In this document: piece by piece, positions 1 to 5,790 of the stretch | Layout of the letters: each line of letters starts with the position of its first letter | Position numbering within the stretch: position 1 is the stretch's first letter | Assembly (NCBI GenBank): GCA_004559785.1 | Contig: SFXD01000095.1 | Location: 1 to 6,702 of the forward strand | From: a bacterium | GTDB taxonomy: Bacteria; Bacteroidota; Bacteroidia; Bacteroidales; Bacteroidaceae | DNA: 6,702 nucleotides | Reading direction: 5' to 3' | Position numbers and translations under genes: made by a program | Notes under the pieces: generated by a model | What the model was told of the DNA's origin: nothing | What the model saw: the letters and a program-made list of their open reading frames with translations, nothing else | The model's database searches: none

Positions 1-54
1 TGGATGCCACTACAGACAAACCATTAACAAACAACTATTAAACAGTACTGCATC

Positions 55-618
55 ATGAGAAGTATCGCAAAACTTGACCTACAGTATGCCCACCGTTTCT
101 ACGGATTCAAGGGTGAGGCTCAGTACCTGCACGGACACACCGGTGTCCTGACCATAGAGGTGGAAGAACCTATTAACGAGGGTGTGAACATGGCTTATCC
201 ATGCAACGAGATTCAGAAGGTGGCTTGGGATGTGCTAAAGAACTTCGACCATGCGCTCGTCCTACGTCAGGACGACCCGCTGCTGCCTGCCATCCTTGGC
301 GTTTACGAACAGACAGGAATCAAGAACGGCACGCCACAGAACAAGATGAAGGGCGAGGCTTTCAAGACCGACCTGGCAGAGGCTTTCCCCGACTGCCGCT
401 TAGTGGTGACAAAGGAGACCATGACCGTAGAGGGCATGATAAAGATTGTGTACGACCTGCTGAAGGATAAGCTCAACATCGTGAAGCTGACCTTCACCAG
501 CGGAGTCAACGCAGCCACGGAGGAGTTCCCTTCACACACCAGCATCGACCGTTGCCCGCTATGCGGCATTGCCCTGAACGAGAAGGGCGTTTGCCCCAAG
601 TGCGGCTACAAGAAGTGA
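55..618 (+). CDS. Divergent 6-pyruvoyl-tetrahydropterin synthase / QueD-like protein with C-terminal zinc ribbon
   Basis: This 187-residue cytoplasmic protein belongs to the PTPS/QueD T-fold family, which makes pterin or 7-deazaguanine (queuosine) precursors from dihydroneopterin triphosphate. The three zinc-binding histidines are visible: H13 in YAHRF, and H26 and H28 in LHGHTG. The Asp-His pair of the relay is in FDHALVL (D65, H66), and the usual PT-x-E helix start appears as MTVEGM (E126). Residues 167-183 form a CPLC-x9-CPKC zinc ribbon, which typical QueD proteins of about 120-140 residues lack; an insertion at about 75-115 adds further length. The cysteine nucleophile normally four residues before HGH is A22 here, and the late pterin-anchoring Glu is not evident, so the reaction is uncertain. 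No promoter is visible in the 54 bases upstream, so the gene may be cotranscribed with an upstream gene; a strong terminator follows. The family call is solid, the substrate is not. Confidence 0.85.
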   Translation: MRSIAKLDLQYAHRFYGFKGEAQYLHGHTGVLTIEVEEPINEGVNMAYPCNEIQKVAWDVLKNFDHALVLRQDDPLLPAILGVYEQTGIKNGTPQNKMKGEAFKTDLAEAFPDCRLVVTKETMTVEGMIKIVYDLLKDKLNIVKLTFTSGVNAATEEFPSHTSIDRCPLCGIALNEKGVCPKCGYKK

Positions 619-645
619 AATACCACGATTGACGAACGTACAGCA

Positions 646-679
646 AGGGCAGAGCCACACTTTGGCTCTGCCCTATTTT
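646..679 (+). terminator. Rho-independent terminator after the PTPS-like gene
   Basis: A perfect 12-bp stem (AGGGCAGAGCCA at 646-657 with TGGCTCTGCCCT at 663-674) closes a 5-base loop and is followed by ATTTTA. It lies 27 bases past the stop codon at 618. It is also the strongest hairpin downstream of the converging gene that ends at 727. In that direction an A-rich flank precedes the stem but only a weak T tract (TTGCTGT) follows, so it may stop both transcripts but is best oriented for the + strand. Confidence 0.88.
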
Positions 680-726
680 ATGTGTCACAGGGGCCAGGGC
701 AATGATGCCAAGTCCCAGACACAGCT

Positions 727-1479
727 TCACCATCGGAATCCTATCGAGAGCCTCCAGCCGGAGGTCTTGAGGCGGGTGGCTGCAGCCTCAGGTAGCAGAG
801 TGGCATTCCCCATGTCGCGGCATTCCGTACAGTCCCTCTCCGTCAATAGGCTTCCATAGCCGGCAGCCCTGCTCCAACGCCATTCCGCCCCGAGGGATAT
901 GACCTTGTAGGACAAGGTTAGTCCAAGGTTGTAGAACGTGGTGTAATTACCATGGAAGTCCCCGTCCTGAAACATCATGGAATAGGACGGGGTGACGTGG
1001 AAGTACATACATGCCTTGAACTGCCACGTGGGACTGTAGGTGAATGACGGTCCCACGCCCATGCCCGCCTCTAACTGATGTATGGACAGGTCGGGAAGGC
1101 CTGCACCTTCGGCGGCATGGATTATGCACGGCGGCAAGTCGGGATATTTCGCATAGTTGGCGTCAAGCTGGTTCCAGTCGAGTCCGAACTTCATCGTCTT
1201 TGCGATTGGGTACTTGTGGAGATAGTACGTCCGCCCCTTCGCGAGAGCCACGCCAAAGTCTCCGTCCATTCCCGTTCCGCCTCCCTCCAAGGCCTGAATC
1301 CCCCATGAGAGGTACAGATACTTGGTGCGACTCTTCCACGACTTCCGCTGCAGGTCGAGGTATTCCGCCATCGTCATCGACGGGGAGCGTGCTATCATCT
1401 CCTGCTTGCGCTGCGCCGTCAGGCACAGCACGCAACCGAGAAGGCACATAGTGGCGACGATTCTGTTCTTGCTGTTCAT
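727..1479 (-). CDS. Exported, probably outer-membrane beta-barrel protein of unknown function
   Basis: The protein has 250 residues from the chosen start. It opens with a signal peptide (basic MNSKNR, hydrophobic core to about residue 20, likely cleavage near LTA/Q at 22-23). The rest is rich in Tyr, Trp, Phe and Gly in alternating, strand-like stretches such as FHVTPSYSMMF, YNLGLTLSYKVISLGAEWRW and WRLSIGFRW. It ends in Trp, an aromatic C-terminus as recognised by the BAM machinery, so I infer an outer-membrane barrel. I do not recognise the family and assign no substrate. The ATG at 1479 is preferred because a GGA lies 8 bases before it on the coding strand; for the in-frame ATG at 1485 the gap is only 2 bases. 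The frame stays open to 1695, but that extension crosses the promoter and leader hairpin and lacks a signal peptide at its new N-terminus. An LLGC at 13-16 resembles a lipobox, but the hydrophobic residues after it argue against a lipoprotein. Confidence 0.75.
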   Translation of the reverse strand: MNSKNRIVATMCLLGCVLCLTAQRKQEMIARSPSMTMAEYLDLQRKSWKSRTKYLYLSWGIQALEGGGTGMDGDFGVALAKGRTYYLHKYPIAKTMKFGLDWNQLDANYAKYPDLPPCIIHAAEGAGLPDLSIHQLEAGMGVGPSFTYSPTWQFKACMYFHVTPSYSMMFQDGDFHGNYTTFYNLGLTLSYKVISLGAEWRWSRAAGYGSLLTERDCTECRDMGNATLLPEAAATRLKTSGWRLSIGFRW

Positions 1480-1513
1480 TGTCATTATCCGTCTTAAGTC
1501 TTGCGGTATTCCT

Positions 1514-1556
1514 CCACCGGGGGGCATGCATGGTGGCATCCGCCCCCCTTGGGTGG
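1514..1556 (-). promoter_or_regulatory. GC-rich stem-loop in the 5' leader of the 727-1479 gene
   Basis: In the minus-strand transcript, CCACC (1556-1552) pairs with GGTGG (1518-1514), GGGGGGC (1548-1542) with GCCCCCC (1525-1519) and ATGC (1539-1536) with GCAT (1529-1526). That gives 16 base pairs with bulges of 3 and 2 bases and a 6-base loop. A second CCACC at 1536-1532, at the tip, could compete for the same GGTGG. No U-run follows, so it is not a simple terminator. It ends about 35 bases before the start codon and overlaps a GGAGG at 1515-1511. It matches no riboswitch class I can name; a role in translation or mRNA stability is inferred. Confidence 0.5.
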
Positions 1557-1571
1557 ACAGGCAATCAGGCA

Positions 1572-1579
1572 CAAAGGTA
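1572..1579 (-). promoter_or_regulatory. Bacteroidota -7 promoter element for the 727-1479 gene
   Basis: Reading the minus strand, 1579-1572 is TACCTTTG, an exact match to the TAnnTTTG -7 consensus. No TTG is present at the expected distance upstream (about position 1600), so the -33 box is weak or absent. A start near 1565 would give a leader of roughly 85 bases containing the stem-loop at 1514-1556. Confidence 0.55.
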
Positions 1580-1640
1580 CGATAATTTATCATAACTGCC
1601 CACTGCCGTCTGGATATTTTGAGTTTTTTGGACAATAATG

Positions 1641-1671
1641 TTGTGCGTCTGAATAATAATGCGTACCTTTG
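1641..1671 (+). promoter_or_regulatory. Bacteroidota promoter for the GH2 gene
   Basis: TTG at 1641-1643 and TACCTTTG at 1664-1671 are separated by 20 bases, as expected for a Bacteroidota -33/-7 pair. Transcription would begin near 1678 and give a leader of about 65 bases. The 12-mer TACCTTTGCCTT recurs at the promoter before the OmpA-family gene (5747-5758). Confidence 0.8.
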
Positions 1672-1721
1672 CCTTGGGATAAAACCTAAAGACATACATA
1701 TTCCTTAACAACAAAAACCTC

Positions 1722-1742
1722 AAAGAAAAAGAAAAAGAAAAG
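1722..1742 (+). promoter_or_regulatory. A-rich GAAAAA-repeat translation initiation region of the GH2 gene
   Basis: The 21 bases immediately before the GH2 ATG contain only A and G and consist of near-exact tandem GAAAAA units (G at 1725, 1731, 1737 and 1742). There is no Shine-Dalgarno GGAGG. Bacteroidota genes commonly start behind such A-rich, unstructured leaders, which supports the ATG at 1743. Confidence 0.6.
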
Positions 1743-3605
1743 ATGAGAAGAGTATTATCATTCCTGCTGCTGGCATGTGCCACGGCGGCAGCATGGGCGA
1801 TGCCAAGGGCTGAGTACCCCCGTCCCCAGTTCGAAAGGCAAGAGTGGGTAAACCTGAATGGAGAGTGGAGCTATACGTTCGACTTCGTAGGCTCGGGATT
1901 GGAGAAGAAGCTGTACGAGAGCAAGGGCTTCGACGACAAGATAACCGTCCCCTTCTGTCCCGAGAGCAAGCTGTCGGGCGTGGAGTACACGGACTTCATA
2001 AACAACATCTGGTACCAGAGGCAGATACAGATGCCGGCCGACTGGGCAGGGCGCAACGTGATGCTGAACTTCGGGGCCGTATACTACAACTCAGCCGTAT
2101 ACATCGACGGCAAGCTCGTAGGTCGCCACTTCGGCGGCAGCACGTCGTTCGCCATGGACGTCACGCAGTACGTGGGCGACGGCAAGCAGCATTCCCTCGT
2201 AGTACACGCATACAGCAATACACGTACGGGCAAGCAGCCTGCCGGCAAGCAGAACATGCGCAAGGACCAGTTCGAGTGCATGTATACCAGGTGCACGGGC
2301 ATCTGGCAGACCGTGTGGATGGAGCCCGTGGACAAGGCTGCCCTACTGAGGGCACAGGTGGTGACGGACATCGACCAGAAGCAGGTGGTGATACACCCCA
2401 CGTTCCACAGCGAGGGAGCGGCTTCCCTTACCGTCACCCTGAAGGACGGAAAGAAGACCGTGGCAGAGAAGACCGTCAAGGCACAGAACAACAGCATCGT
2501 GGTGCTGCCCGTGAAGGCTCCGCGCCTATGGTGTCCCGAAAGCCCCTTCCTGTACGACCTGACGTACGAGGTGAAGGATGCGCAGGGCAAGGTGGTAGAC
2601 AAGGTCGACTCGTACGTGGGGATGCGCAAGGTGCACGTGGACGGCAACAAGGTGTACCTCAACAACGAGCCCTTCTACCAGAGGCTTGTACTCGACCAGG
2701 GCTACTACCCCGACGGCATCTGGACAGCACCGTCGGACGAGGCCCTGAAGCACGACATAGAGCTTTCCATGGAGGCTGGCTTCAACGGGGCACGCCTTCA
2801 CCAGAAGGTGTTCGAGGAGCGATTCCACTACTGGGCCGACAAGCTGGGCTACATCACCTGGGGAGAGGCTCCCTCATGGGGTATGGATGCCAACGACCCC
2901 GAGGTGGCACGCAACTTCATGACCGAGTGGAGCGAGGAGATTGTCCGCGACCGTAACCACCCCTCCATCGTGACATGGACTCCGATGAACGAGGAATGGT
3001 GGCCTGACAGGGTTCAGTTCCCACGTTTCGTGAGCGACGTCTACGACCTGACCAAGATGCTCGACCCCACCCGTCCCGTTTGCGACGTTAGCGGCGGAGT
3101 ACACATCAAGACGGACATCTGGACAACGCACAACTACGAGCAGGACCCGAAGAAGCTGAAGGACATAATATACAATGGCGAACGATGGTTCCAGACTCCC
3201 AACAGCTATCCCGGACTGCCACGCAGGAACACAGGCTTCAACCGCGAGACGGACAACGAGCTGTACAGATTCCCCACGTACACAGCGGCAGACAAGCCAT
3301 ACCTGCTGGACGAGTTCGGAGGCATCAAGTGGGTCAAGGGCCAGGACAAGGCTACGGGCAACACGGGTGCTTCGTGGGGATATGGCGAGCCTCCTCACTC
3401 GCTGGAGGAGTTCTATACGCGCCTTGAGGGACAGGTGGATGCCCTGATGGAAATATCCGACAACGTATGGGGGTATTGCTACACACAGCTCACCGACGTA
3501 GAGCAGGAGCAGAACGGCATCTATTTCTACGACCGCAGTTCCAAGTTCGATATGAAGCGCATCAAGGCCATCTTCAGCAAATGCCCTGCCAGCAGCAGGC
3601 AATAG
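1743..3605 (+). CDS. Exported glycoside hydrolase family 2 enzyme (beta-galactosidase-like)
   Basis: This 620-residue protein carries a signal peptide (MRRVLSFLLL, likely cut after AWA at 19), so it probably acts in the periplasm or at the cell surface. Domains follow the GH2 order: sugar-binding jelly roll (about 25-195, ending in TRCTGIWQTVWMEPV), immunoglobulin-like sandwich (about 200-297) and TIM barrel (about 298-615). The family signature runs through RDRNHPSIV to TWTPMNEEW, making E417 the predicted acid/base; E524 in LLDEFGG is the predicted nucleophile. R351 and H353 in ARLHQK and W373-E375 in the ITWGE strand are further GH2 landmarks. The length is like the short GH2 enzymes, without the extra C-terminal domain of LacZ. 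The late segment DVEQEQNGIYFYDR shows no N-x-K motif of the sort beta-glucuronidases use to hold the substrate carboxylate, so a neutral beta-galactoside-type substrate is favoured. It has its own promoter and converges on the GH78 gene. Confidence 0.9.
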   Translation: MRRVLSFLLLACATAAAWAMPRAEYPRPQFERQEWVNLNGEWSYTFDFVGSGLEKKLYESKGFDDKITVPFCPESKLSGVEYTDFINNIWYQRQIQMPADWAGRNVMLNFGAVYYNSAVYIDGKLVGRHFGGSTSFAMDVTQYVGDGKQHSLVVHAYSNTRTGKQPAGKQNMRKDQFECMYTRCTGIWQTVWMEPVDKAALLRAQVVTDIDQKQVVIHPTFHSEGAASLTVTLKDGKKTVAEKTVKAQNNSIVVLPVKAPRLWCPESPFLYDLTYEVKDAQGKVVDKVDSYVGMRKVHVDGNKVYLNNEPFYQRLVLDQGYYPDGIWTAPSDEALKHDIELSMEAGFNGARLHQKVFEERFHYWADKLGYITWGEAPSWGMDANDPEVARNFMTEWSEEIVRDRNHPSIVTWTPMNEEWWPDRVQFPRFVSDVYDLTKMLDPTRPVCDVSGGVHIKTDIWTTHNYEQDPKKLKDIIYNGERWFQTPNSYPGLPRRNTGFNRETDNELYRFPTYTAADKPYLLDEFGGIKWVKGQDKATGNTGASWGYGEPPHSLEEFYTRLEGQVDALMEISDNVWGYCYTQLTDVEQEQNGIYFYDRSSKFDMKRIKAIFSKCPASSRQ

Positions 3606-3632
3606 GCTTAGCAACCTCACCATAATATAATA

Positions 3633-3675
3633 CGGCCCACACACCATCCAAGATGTGTGGGCCGTGGTTTTCCTT
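3633..3675. terminator. Probably bidirectional terminator between the GH2 and GH78 genes
   Basis: CGGCCCACACA (3633-3643) pairs with TGTGTGGGCCG (3654-3664), an 11-bp stem with a 10-base loop. On the + strand it is followed by the T-rich TGGTTTTCCTT; on the minus strand by TATTATATTATG. It sits between two convergent stop codons (3605 and 3697), where a shared terminator is expected. Confidence 0.82.
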
Positions 3676-3696
3676 GCCCTTTTATCAGAGCCCAAG

Positions 3697-5499
3697 TCAC
3701 TTCACCACCTTCACTCCCTTCGGAGCCTTGACGGTAGACCTCACCTTTCCGTCCGACGACTTCTCGTGGCGTATGTATATCTGTCCCTTGGGTGTGGGAT
3801 ATGTTCCCTCGGCCCATTGCAGGTTACCCAAGTGCGGTGTGACCCTAACCTTGGCACACCCTGGCTCCAGAATCTCCACTCCCAGCACATGATTGCTCAT
3901 CCATGCCGTGGGGCCGCTTGCCCATCCGTGGCAGAGGCTGTGGCGGAAGCCGAGGTAGCAGTATGCGCCGAAACAGCCATGGATGTCGTCCTTGCCCTCG
4001 GGTACGAACTCGTCGATGCGTGCGGCATTCTTGGTCCATTCCAGGTCGAAGTCTTCCCAGAAAGTCGTGGCTCCCATGTCGAGCATGCCTCCCCAGAACT
4101 TGCTGATGATGTCCATCGCCTCGGCATACCTGCCGTCCATAGCGAGGGCCTCAAGCATATAGTAACCGTAGAAGGTGGAGAATCCCTTAGGTCCTCCCAC
4201 GGACACATAGTTGCCGCAAGCCTTGGCAGGGTCCATCAGCCCGGCTATCGCCATCAGGGCGGCAGCCTGCTTGAGGTTGTTTGGTTCCTTCACCTTCAGC
4301 CTTAGCCTTGCCTCTATGTCAGCCGCCTTGCTTGCATGCGCCTCGTCGCCAAGGACGCGGCAGAGGTACTGTGCGTCGCGCATGGCCCAAACCAGCAAAG
4401 CCCTGTATCCGCTCCACACGCCTTGCTCGTTCTGGTTGCTCGGCCAGTCGAGGAAGCGTCCCCCTCCGAGGTTGTCGTTACCCTCCTTGTCCACCCTGGC
4501 ATCTACCTGGTCGACGAGTCCGGTTATGTAGTCGGCGTGCTTGCGGAGGAAGTCGATGTTGCCATTGTGCATATACCAGTCATGCTGTATGATGAGGTAC
4601 CACATAGAGTATGCGCTCATGCCATTCAGCCATGCAGGCAGGGGATATTGCTTGACGGCGAGGTCCATGCTGGCATAGAACGATGAGTCGTCGCCAAAGA
4701 CGGCATTTATGGTACTGGTCTCGGGGTGCATGTCCCCAAGCCATATCAGGCGGTCGCGCTTGATTCCGTCCCAGATGTACTCCTGCATGTTCAGGTGAAC
4801 GGTATAGGCTCCCGTCTGCCATATCTCGTTGAGACGGTCGTCCGAGCATCTGAACGAGCCTTTGTACGGAATGTCCTTGTATCTGAATACGGCGGTCGCC
4901 TCCTTGAGGTACGCGGTCATACCCGGTGTAAGCATGTCTATACGGACAAACCTGTAGCCAGTGCTACCCACCTCCATCTGCCCGTAGAAGGGGACGGTCA
5001 TCACCATGTCCCTGACGGCATGGTCGTTGGTGGCAGAGTTCTCCTTCAGCTCTTGCTTGGATAGGCTTCCCGCCTCAGCCGCCGGGCTTGAGGTCTTCAG
5101 CTCGCTGCATGTCTCCGACAGCGACTCTCCGAAGCGAAGCCTGACCTGTGGCGTGGCAAGTGGCTGGCAACTGCTGAACACCAACTTTAGCCCGCCGTGC
5201 AACTCCCGTCCGAAGTCCAGTATCAACGAGGCCATCCCCTTGCCGCCAGTTACGAAGCGGCACATGTTACTGCCGAAGATGTCTGCCTGCCCAGTGTTGG
5301 GCCGTAGCAGGAAATGTGCATCCTGTACGCAGTCGTCGCCGCTGGTCCACACTATGCGCTTGGGCGTGATGTAGGTCCTGGTCATTATGTCCTTGCGGAA
5401 CAAAGTGGTGTCCGCCCCGAAGACAGGTGGCAGGTAGGTCTGGCAGGTTGCTGCAAGCGATATTGCGCAGCAAAAAAAGCATGACAATAGTCTCTTCAT
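3697..5499 (-). CDS. Exported GH78 alpha-L-rhamnosidase-like enzyme
   Basis: This 600-residue protein is predicted to remove terminal alpha-L-rhamnose from glycans, with inversion. It begins with a signal peptide (MKRLLS, hydrophobic core, likely cleavage around ATCQ at 17-20). An N-terminal beta-sandwich (about 45-210; LILDFGRELHGG, VRLRFGESLSE) precedes the alpha/alpha barrel (about 215-530) and a small C-terminal sandwich (about 535-600). The catalytic-site signature is D244-GIK-R248-D249-R-LIW-L-G-D256, and the general-base glutamate fits E482 in TTFWEDF. HGWASGP at 524-530 is the conserved end of the barrel. The general-acid position between the two outer aspartates is Asp249, where the best-studied GH78 enzymes have Glu. 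At 600 residues it is compact for the family, lacking added carbohydrate-binding modules. An ATG at 5499 with an AT-rich leader, 62 bases from a good promoter, fixes the start. Exact linkage specificity cannot be read from sequence. Confidence 0.9.
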   Translation of the reverse strand: MKRLLSCFFCCAISLAATCQTYLPPVFGADTTLFRKDIMTRTYITPKRIVWTSGDDCVQDAHFLLRPNTGQADIFGSNMCRFVTGGKGMASLILDFGRELHGGLKLVFSSCQPLATPQVRLRFGESLSETCSELKTSSPAAEAGSLSKQELKENSATNDHAVRDMVMTVPFYGQMEVGSTGYRFVRIDMLTPGMTAYLKEATAVFRYKDIPYKGSFRCSDDRLNEIWQTGAYTVHLNMQEYIWDGIKRDRLIWLGDMHPETSTINAVFGDDSSFYASMDLAVKQYPLPAWLNGMSAYSMWYLIIQHDWYMHNGNIDFLRKHADYITGLVDQVDARVDKEGNDNLGGGRFLDWPSNQNEQGVWSGYRALLVWAMRDAQYLCRVLGDEAHASKAADIEARLRLKVKEPNNLKQAAALMAIAGLMDPAKACGNYVSVGGPKGFSTFYGYYMLEALAMDGRYAEAMDIISKFWGGMLDMGATTFWEDFDLEWTKNAARIDEFVPEGKDDIHGCFGAYCYLGFRHSLCHGWASGPTAWMSNHVLGVEILEPGCAKVRVTPHLGNLQWAEGTYPTPKGQIYIRHEKSSDGKVRSTVKAPKGVKVVK

Positions 5500-5560
5500 A
5501 AATTATAATATATAAAATGATTATGTGGTTATTAAATCCAAGCGATAACAATTCTCCTTG

Positions 5561-5590
5561 CAAAGTTAGCCGTTTTATCTGAGACTTCAA
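5561..5590 (-). promoter_or_regulatory. Bacteroidota promoter for the GH78 gene
   Basis: On the minus strand, TTG at 5590-5588 (inside TTTTG) is followed after 19 bases by TAACTTTG at 5568-5561, a good -33/-7 pair. The predicted start near 5554 leaves a leader of about 55 AT-rich bases before the ATG. Confidence 0.8.
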
Positions 5591-5622
5591 AATGCAGGCT
5601 TGGCAAAATATAGAAATCATTC

Positions 5623-5652
5623 CCTTTTTTGGGCTTTTACGATGAAAAAAGG
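5623..5652. repeat. Inverted repeat CCTTTTTT-N14-AAAAAAGG
   Basis: CCTTTTTT at 5623-5630 and AAAAAAGG at 5645-5652 are perfect reverse complements, 14 bases apart and centred between the two outward promoters. It lies upstream of both -33 boxes, so it could be an operator or activator site. Simple A/T tracts arise by chance in such regions, so the functional reading is weak. Confidence 0.3.
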
Positions 5653-5723
5653 TGCAAAACGACCAATACACGCCATTTCTGACAGAATTTTTGGCATTAA
5701 TCTGTGAAAAAGTGTATAAATTC

Positions 5724-5754
5724 TTGGAAGATATGTAAAAAAGGTCTACCTTTG
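5724..5754 (+). promoter_or_regulatory. Bacteroidota promoter for the OmpA-family gene
   Basis: TTG at 5724-5726 and TACCTTTG at 5747-5754 are 20 bases apart. A start near 5761 gives a short leader of about 30 bases before the ATG at 5791. The full -7 context TACCTTTGCCTT is identical to that of the GH2 promoter. Confidence 0.82.
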
Positions 5755-5790
5755 CCTTAATAATATACTATATATCAAACGACAATACAC

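Larger units (their letters stand above)
5500..5790. other. AT-rich divergent intergenic region
   Basis: These 291 bases separate the divergent GH78 and OmpA-family genes. They hold two outward-facing promoters (5561-5590 and 5724-5754), and an A/T-rich inverted repeat at 5623-5652 between them. I see no open frame with coding character, no tRNA and no clear small-RNA terminator. Confidence 0.7.

Noticed and set aside
1..54. A preQ1 riboswitch ahead of the QueD-like gene.
   Set aside because: The 54 visible bases show no preQ1 hairpin or A-rich tail pattern; the true leader may lie outside the window.
1..58. Possible C-terminal end of an upstream gene, for example the frame reading DATTDKPLTNNY with a stop at 39-41, or another ending in the TGA at 56-58 that overlaps the ATG at 55.
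   Set aside because: Too short to tell coding from chance; more than one frame is open and none shows a recognisable motif.
681..723. Inverted repeat TGTGTC/GACACA with an inner GGCA/TGCC as a second terminator for the minus-strand gene.
   Set aside because: Only 6 and 4 base pairs, widely spaced, with no following T-run; the adjacent 12-bp stem is a far better candidate.
1480..1695. Extension of the minus-strand outer-membrane protein to a start at 1695 (322 residues).
   Set aside because: It would run through the promoter element at 1572-1579 and the leader hairpin, and would bury the signal peptide in the middle of the protein.
1844..2956. A 370-codon open frame on the + strand inside the GH2 gene.
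   Set aside because: Its Arg/Gly-rich product has no domain character and it overlaps the clear GH2 reading frame; G/C-rich third positions produce such shadow frames.
2874..3695. A 273-codon minus-strand frame opposite the end of the GH2 gene.
   Set aside because: Antisense shadow that also crosses the terminator at 3633-3664; its composition is Val/Leu-rich and low in complexity.
3655..4305. A 216-codon + strand frame opposite the GH78 gene.
   Set aside because: Shadow of the GH78 coding frame, starting inside the terminator stem and with no recognisable domain.
5682..5705. ACAGA/TCTGT inverted repeat near the OmpA-family promoter.
   Set aside because: Only five bases per arm in AT-rich DNA, as expected by chance.
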